Positions 62,379-64,000 of a stretch of DNA of 64,000 nucleotides are shown here, piece by piece. The stretch is taken from NCBI GenBank assembly GCA_013396915.1, contig VWZL01000010.1, positions 124,001 through 188,000 of the forward strand. The letters run 5' to 3'. Position numbers and translations under genes: made by a program. The DNA comes from Stercorarius parasiticus (lineage: Eukaryota; Chordata; Aves; Charadriiformes; Stercorariidae). How positions within the stretch are numbered: position 1 is the stretch's first letter; the number at the start of each line of letters is the position of its first letter. The notes under the pieces were generated by a model. The model had not been told where the DNA came from and ran no database searches. It was given only the letters and a program-made list of their open reading frames with translations.

Positions 62379-62391
62379 TTTGCATGCTGTT
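62379..62391 (+). promoter_or_regulatory. CADM1: TGCATG motif upstream of exon 10
   Basis: The 13-mer TTTGCATGCTGTT here is identical to the one 50 bases upstream of exon 9. It contains the RBFOX hexamer and lies 249 bases before mini-exon 10. RBFOX sites act over a few hundred bases of flanking intron, so a role in exon 10 choice is possible. Single TGCATG hexamers occur by chance every few kilobases in this window, so this is only suggestive. Confidence 0.35.
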
Positions 62392-62640
62392 ATGAATGAG
62401 TGACCTTGATTCCATGTTTTGTGTGCCAACAGTGTAGACTGAGGAATGTTTCTGTCTGTAATAAAGGAAATTATTGCAATTCTGTCATACGAGTTACCCT
62501 GCCCGAACGGGCAGAAGATGGCAAGTGATTGACGCATTCTGTTTTTCCCCCCCAAGAAATTTCATCCTCGGTTCTTAAGTGTGTTGTTTTTTTGTCGCTC
62601 GAGAAACGCAGAGAAAAATGAGTTTGTTTTTACTTGTAAG

Positions 62641-62694
62641 GCTTTACTCAGTTGCCCAATTCGGCAGAGGAGCTGGACTATGGGGATCTCTCAG
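62641..62694 (+). CDS. CADM1: CADM1 exon 10: alternative acidic stalk mini-exon
   Basis: A 54-nt exon, phase 1 at both ends, with acceptor TTGTAAG and a strong donor CAG|GTAAGG. It encodes Gly (split), FTQLPNSAEELDYGDLS. It matches the longest mammalian stalk variant, which I recall as LTQLPNSAEELDSEDLS, so Leu to Phe, Ser to Tyr and Glu to Gly have changed. The exon is rarely included in many mammalian tissues. It adds an acidic segment between the Thr-rich part and the transmembrane exon. The new Tyr sits directly after Asp and close to two Glu, an extracellular setting that resembles a tyrosine-sulfation site. The next exon should begin with AT to complete an Asp codon and lead into the transmembrane helix, outside the window. 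Confidence 0.92.
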
Positions 62695-64000
62695 GTAAGG
62701 GCTAGTACGTAGGTACACCGCTGCTCTTCTTCGCTAGATACTGGTTCCACTCTGATTTCTGCATCTTGGCCATGTTGCATTGTATAGTTGCTGGGGTGTA
62801 GCCGTTCCTCCCACGCACGGTCTGGCAGCTTGGATGTCCGCTCTTTCCCATTGGGATTTTCCGCCCTGTTTTTGGTTTTGGCACCCATTTCTGCGGCAGC
62901 CTTGCAAAGGGGGCGGGAGGGCGCGGAGCTGTGGGACGCCGTTCCCGGTGCCCTCCCAGCTGCTCGGCTGGAATTTTTTGAACGCTGAATTTGGAGACGG
63001 GTTGAGTTGAAACTGGATGTTGGTCCAACACTGGACTCTGCCCCGTTGTGTGAAACCGCCTTTAAGAAAGCGGCCGGCGCTACATCTCGGCTGCGTGGCG
63101 GTTTCTCATAGTAGGAGTATCAGTTTGGGGGTAAAAAAGGAGGTTTAATTGGCGGAGGCAGAGCCACGTAAATAGTTTGAACCTCTTTTTATCCACGCCG
63201 GACTGAAAGCTACATAAATAACATAAATAACGTCCTCGTAGCTGGTCCTTGCGAATTAGCGCTAATCCAGACAAGAAGTGAAAGCATCTTCGGAGGACGC
63301 AGTTGGTATATTCCAAGAGGGGTTGTCCCAGCGCTGCAGATGTCATAAACCTCTGATCCTCGTGTTTTGCCAGCGTCTTCCTAAGCGTTTTCAGAAGTGC
63401 ACCCGTTATTTTTTTTTTGCTCCCATTTGTCAGAGCATCTCCGCAAAGGGGGGGTTGTGGGGCCGGGGGCGGGAGAGCCCACTCCCACCCCGTCCCCTTC
63501 GGGGGGTGACACGGGGCAAAAAGCAAGGCCAAAAAAAAGCCAAGCCCCGAGTCCTCATCTCGCTCTGTCAAATGCTTGCCTTTGCTGTGATCACATCAGC
63601 GGCATCTCCTCCTACAAGCCACTATAGGTATGCTTTGGCCAAGAGGTTAGAAATGATGGATTGATGCAGTATGTCTTCTAACTCCTGAGCCATACTAATA
63701 ATTATTGTTGCAGGCCTGGGCCAGATCTCATAGGTAAGAAGCACTAGGTGTCTGTCAAATATTATTGCCGCGTGGATGGGAAGTAATTGTTTTGCTCTGA
63801 TAAGCTGCATTACTATTTTAATTTGTATTTTTTGAAGAAAAATGCACTTTTTGGTGAATGAAGAGGAGAACAGGAAACAATTCCCCAACGGAATTCCTCA
63901 AAATGGGTGTCTGCCAGCAGCCATGCCTTCCCCTCGGGTGCCGCGGTGCCGGCCACGGAGCAGCTGTGGCTGTGCCCGATGGGCAGCACCTTTTCCCCAG
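62695..64000 (+). other. CADM1: CADM1 intron 10 (partial)
   Basis: Intronic sequence running to the window edge. I looked for the transmembrane exon (residues around RAVDHAVIGG and the hydrophobic helix) and did not find it. A short direct duplication ACATAAATA/ACATAAATA is at 63212-63229. GC-rich runs occur at 62900-62960 and 63440-63510. Confidence 0.88.
63212..63229 (+). repeat. 9-bp direct duplication
   Basis: ACATAAATA occurs twice without a spacer and is followed by a further A. Small tandem duplication in intron 10. Confidence 0.7.

Larger units (their letters stand above)
57282..62640 (+). other. CADM1: CADM1 intron 9
   Basis: 5359 nt. Contains an A-rich run at 59437-59477 and GC-rich, CpG-dense sequence at 58550-58900 and 59830-60480. 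AT-rich blocks at about 61310-61860 are candidates for conserved non-coding sequence. A second copy of the 13-mer TTTGCATGCTGTT is at 62379-62391. No mobile element recognised. Confidence 0.9.

Noticed and set aside
1..64000. CRISPR arrays, operons, insertion sequences, phage or other bacterial systems
   Set aside because: The window is vertebrate intronic DNA with spliced exons and CR1 elements; no regularly spaced repeats or bacterial gene layout exist.
62695..64000. Search for the CADM1 transmembrane and cytoplasmic exons
   Set aside because: No frame encodes the hydrophobic helix or the GRYFARHKG-like and EYFI-like tail; they must lie downstream.

Overview
This window is a stretch of vertebrate, almost certainly avian, genomic DNA that lies entirely inside one gene: CADM1 (cell adhesion molecule 1; also SynCAM1, TSLC1, Necl-2, IGSF4), transcribed on the + strand. 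The bird call rests on three things: short CpG-rich introns of the kind seen on avian microchromosomes, three CR1 LINE 3' ends with the avian/sauropsid ATTCTATGATT-type tail, and a protein that is CADM1 throughout but differs from the mammalian one at scattered positions. The species cannot be named from the sequence.

Layout: positions 1-23186 are the 3' part of intron 1; exon 1 (signal peptide) lies upstream. Nine coding exons follow, corresponding to human exons 2-10. They lie at 23187-23333 and 24425-24577 (Ig domain 1), 28336-28473 and 30266-30421 (Ig domain 2), 40413-40512 and 43198-43370 (Ig domain 3), and 47278-47349, 57249-57281 and 62641-62694 (the Thr-rich stalk, the last two being alternative mini-exons). 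Joined, they give 1026 nt with no stop codon, and the phase matches at every junction. The exon for the rest of the stalk and the transmembrane segment, and the cytoplasmic 4.1/PDZ-binding tail, lie beyond 64000. The rest of the window is intron.

How the parts work together: the six Ig exons build the three-Ig ectodomain that mediates calcium-independent homophilic and heterophilic adhesion. The stalk exons are all in phase 1, so any combination can be included or skipped without breaking the frame; in mammals this choice changes stalk length, O-glycosylation and susceptibility to shedding. Points worth attention are the loss of one of the six N-glycosylation sequons known in mammalian CADM1, a tyrosine in an acidic setting in mini-exon 10, a weak donor on mini-exon 9, and the same 13-mer containing the RBFOX motif TGCATG upstream of both mini-exons.

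I found no second protein-coding gene, RNA gene, CRISPR array or prokaryotic-type system. Several long open frames exist on both strands of the introns, but none resembles a known family and most are explained by low stop-codon density in CpG-rich sequence.
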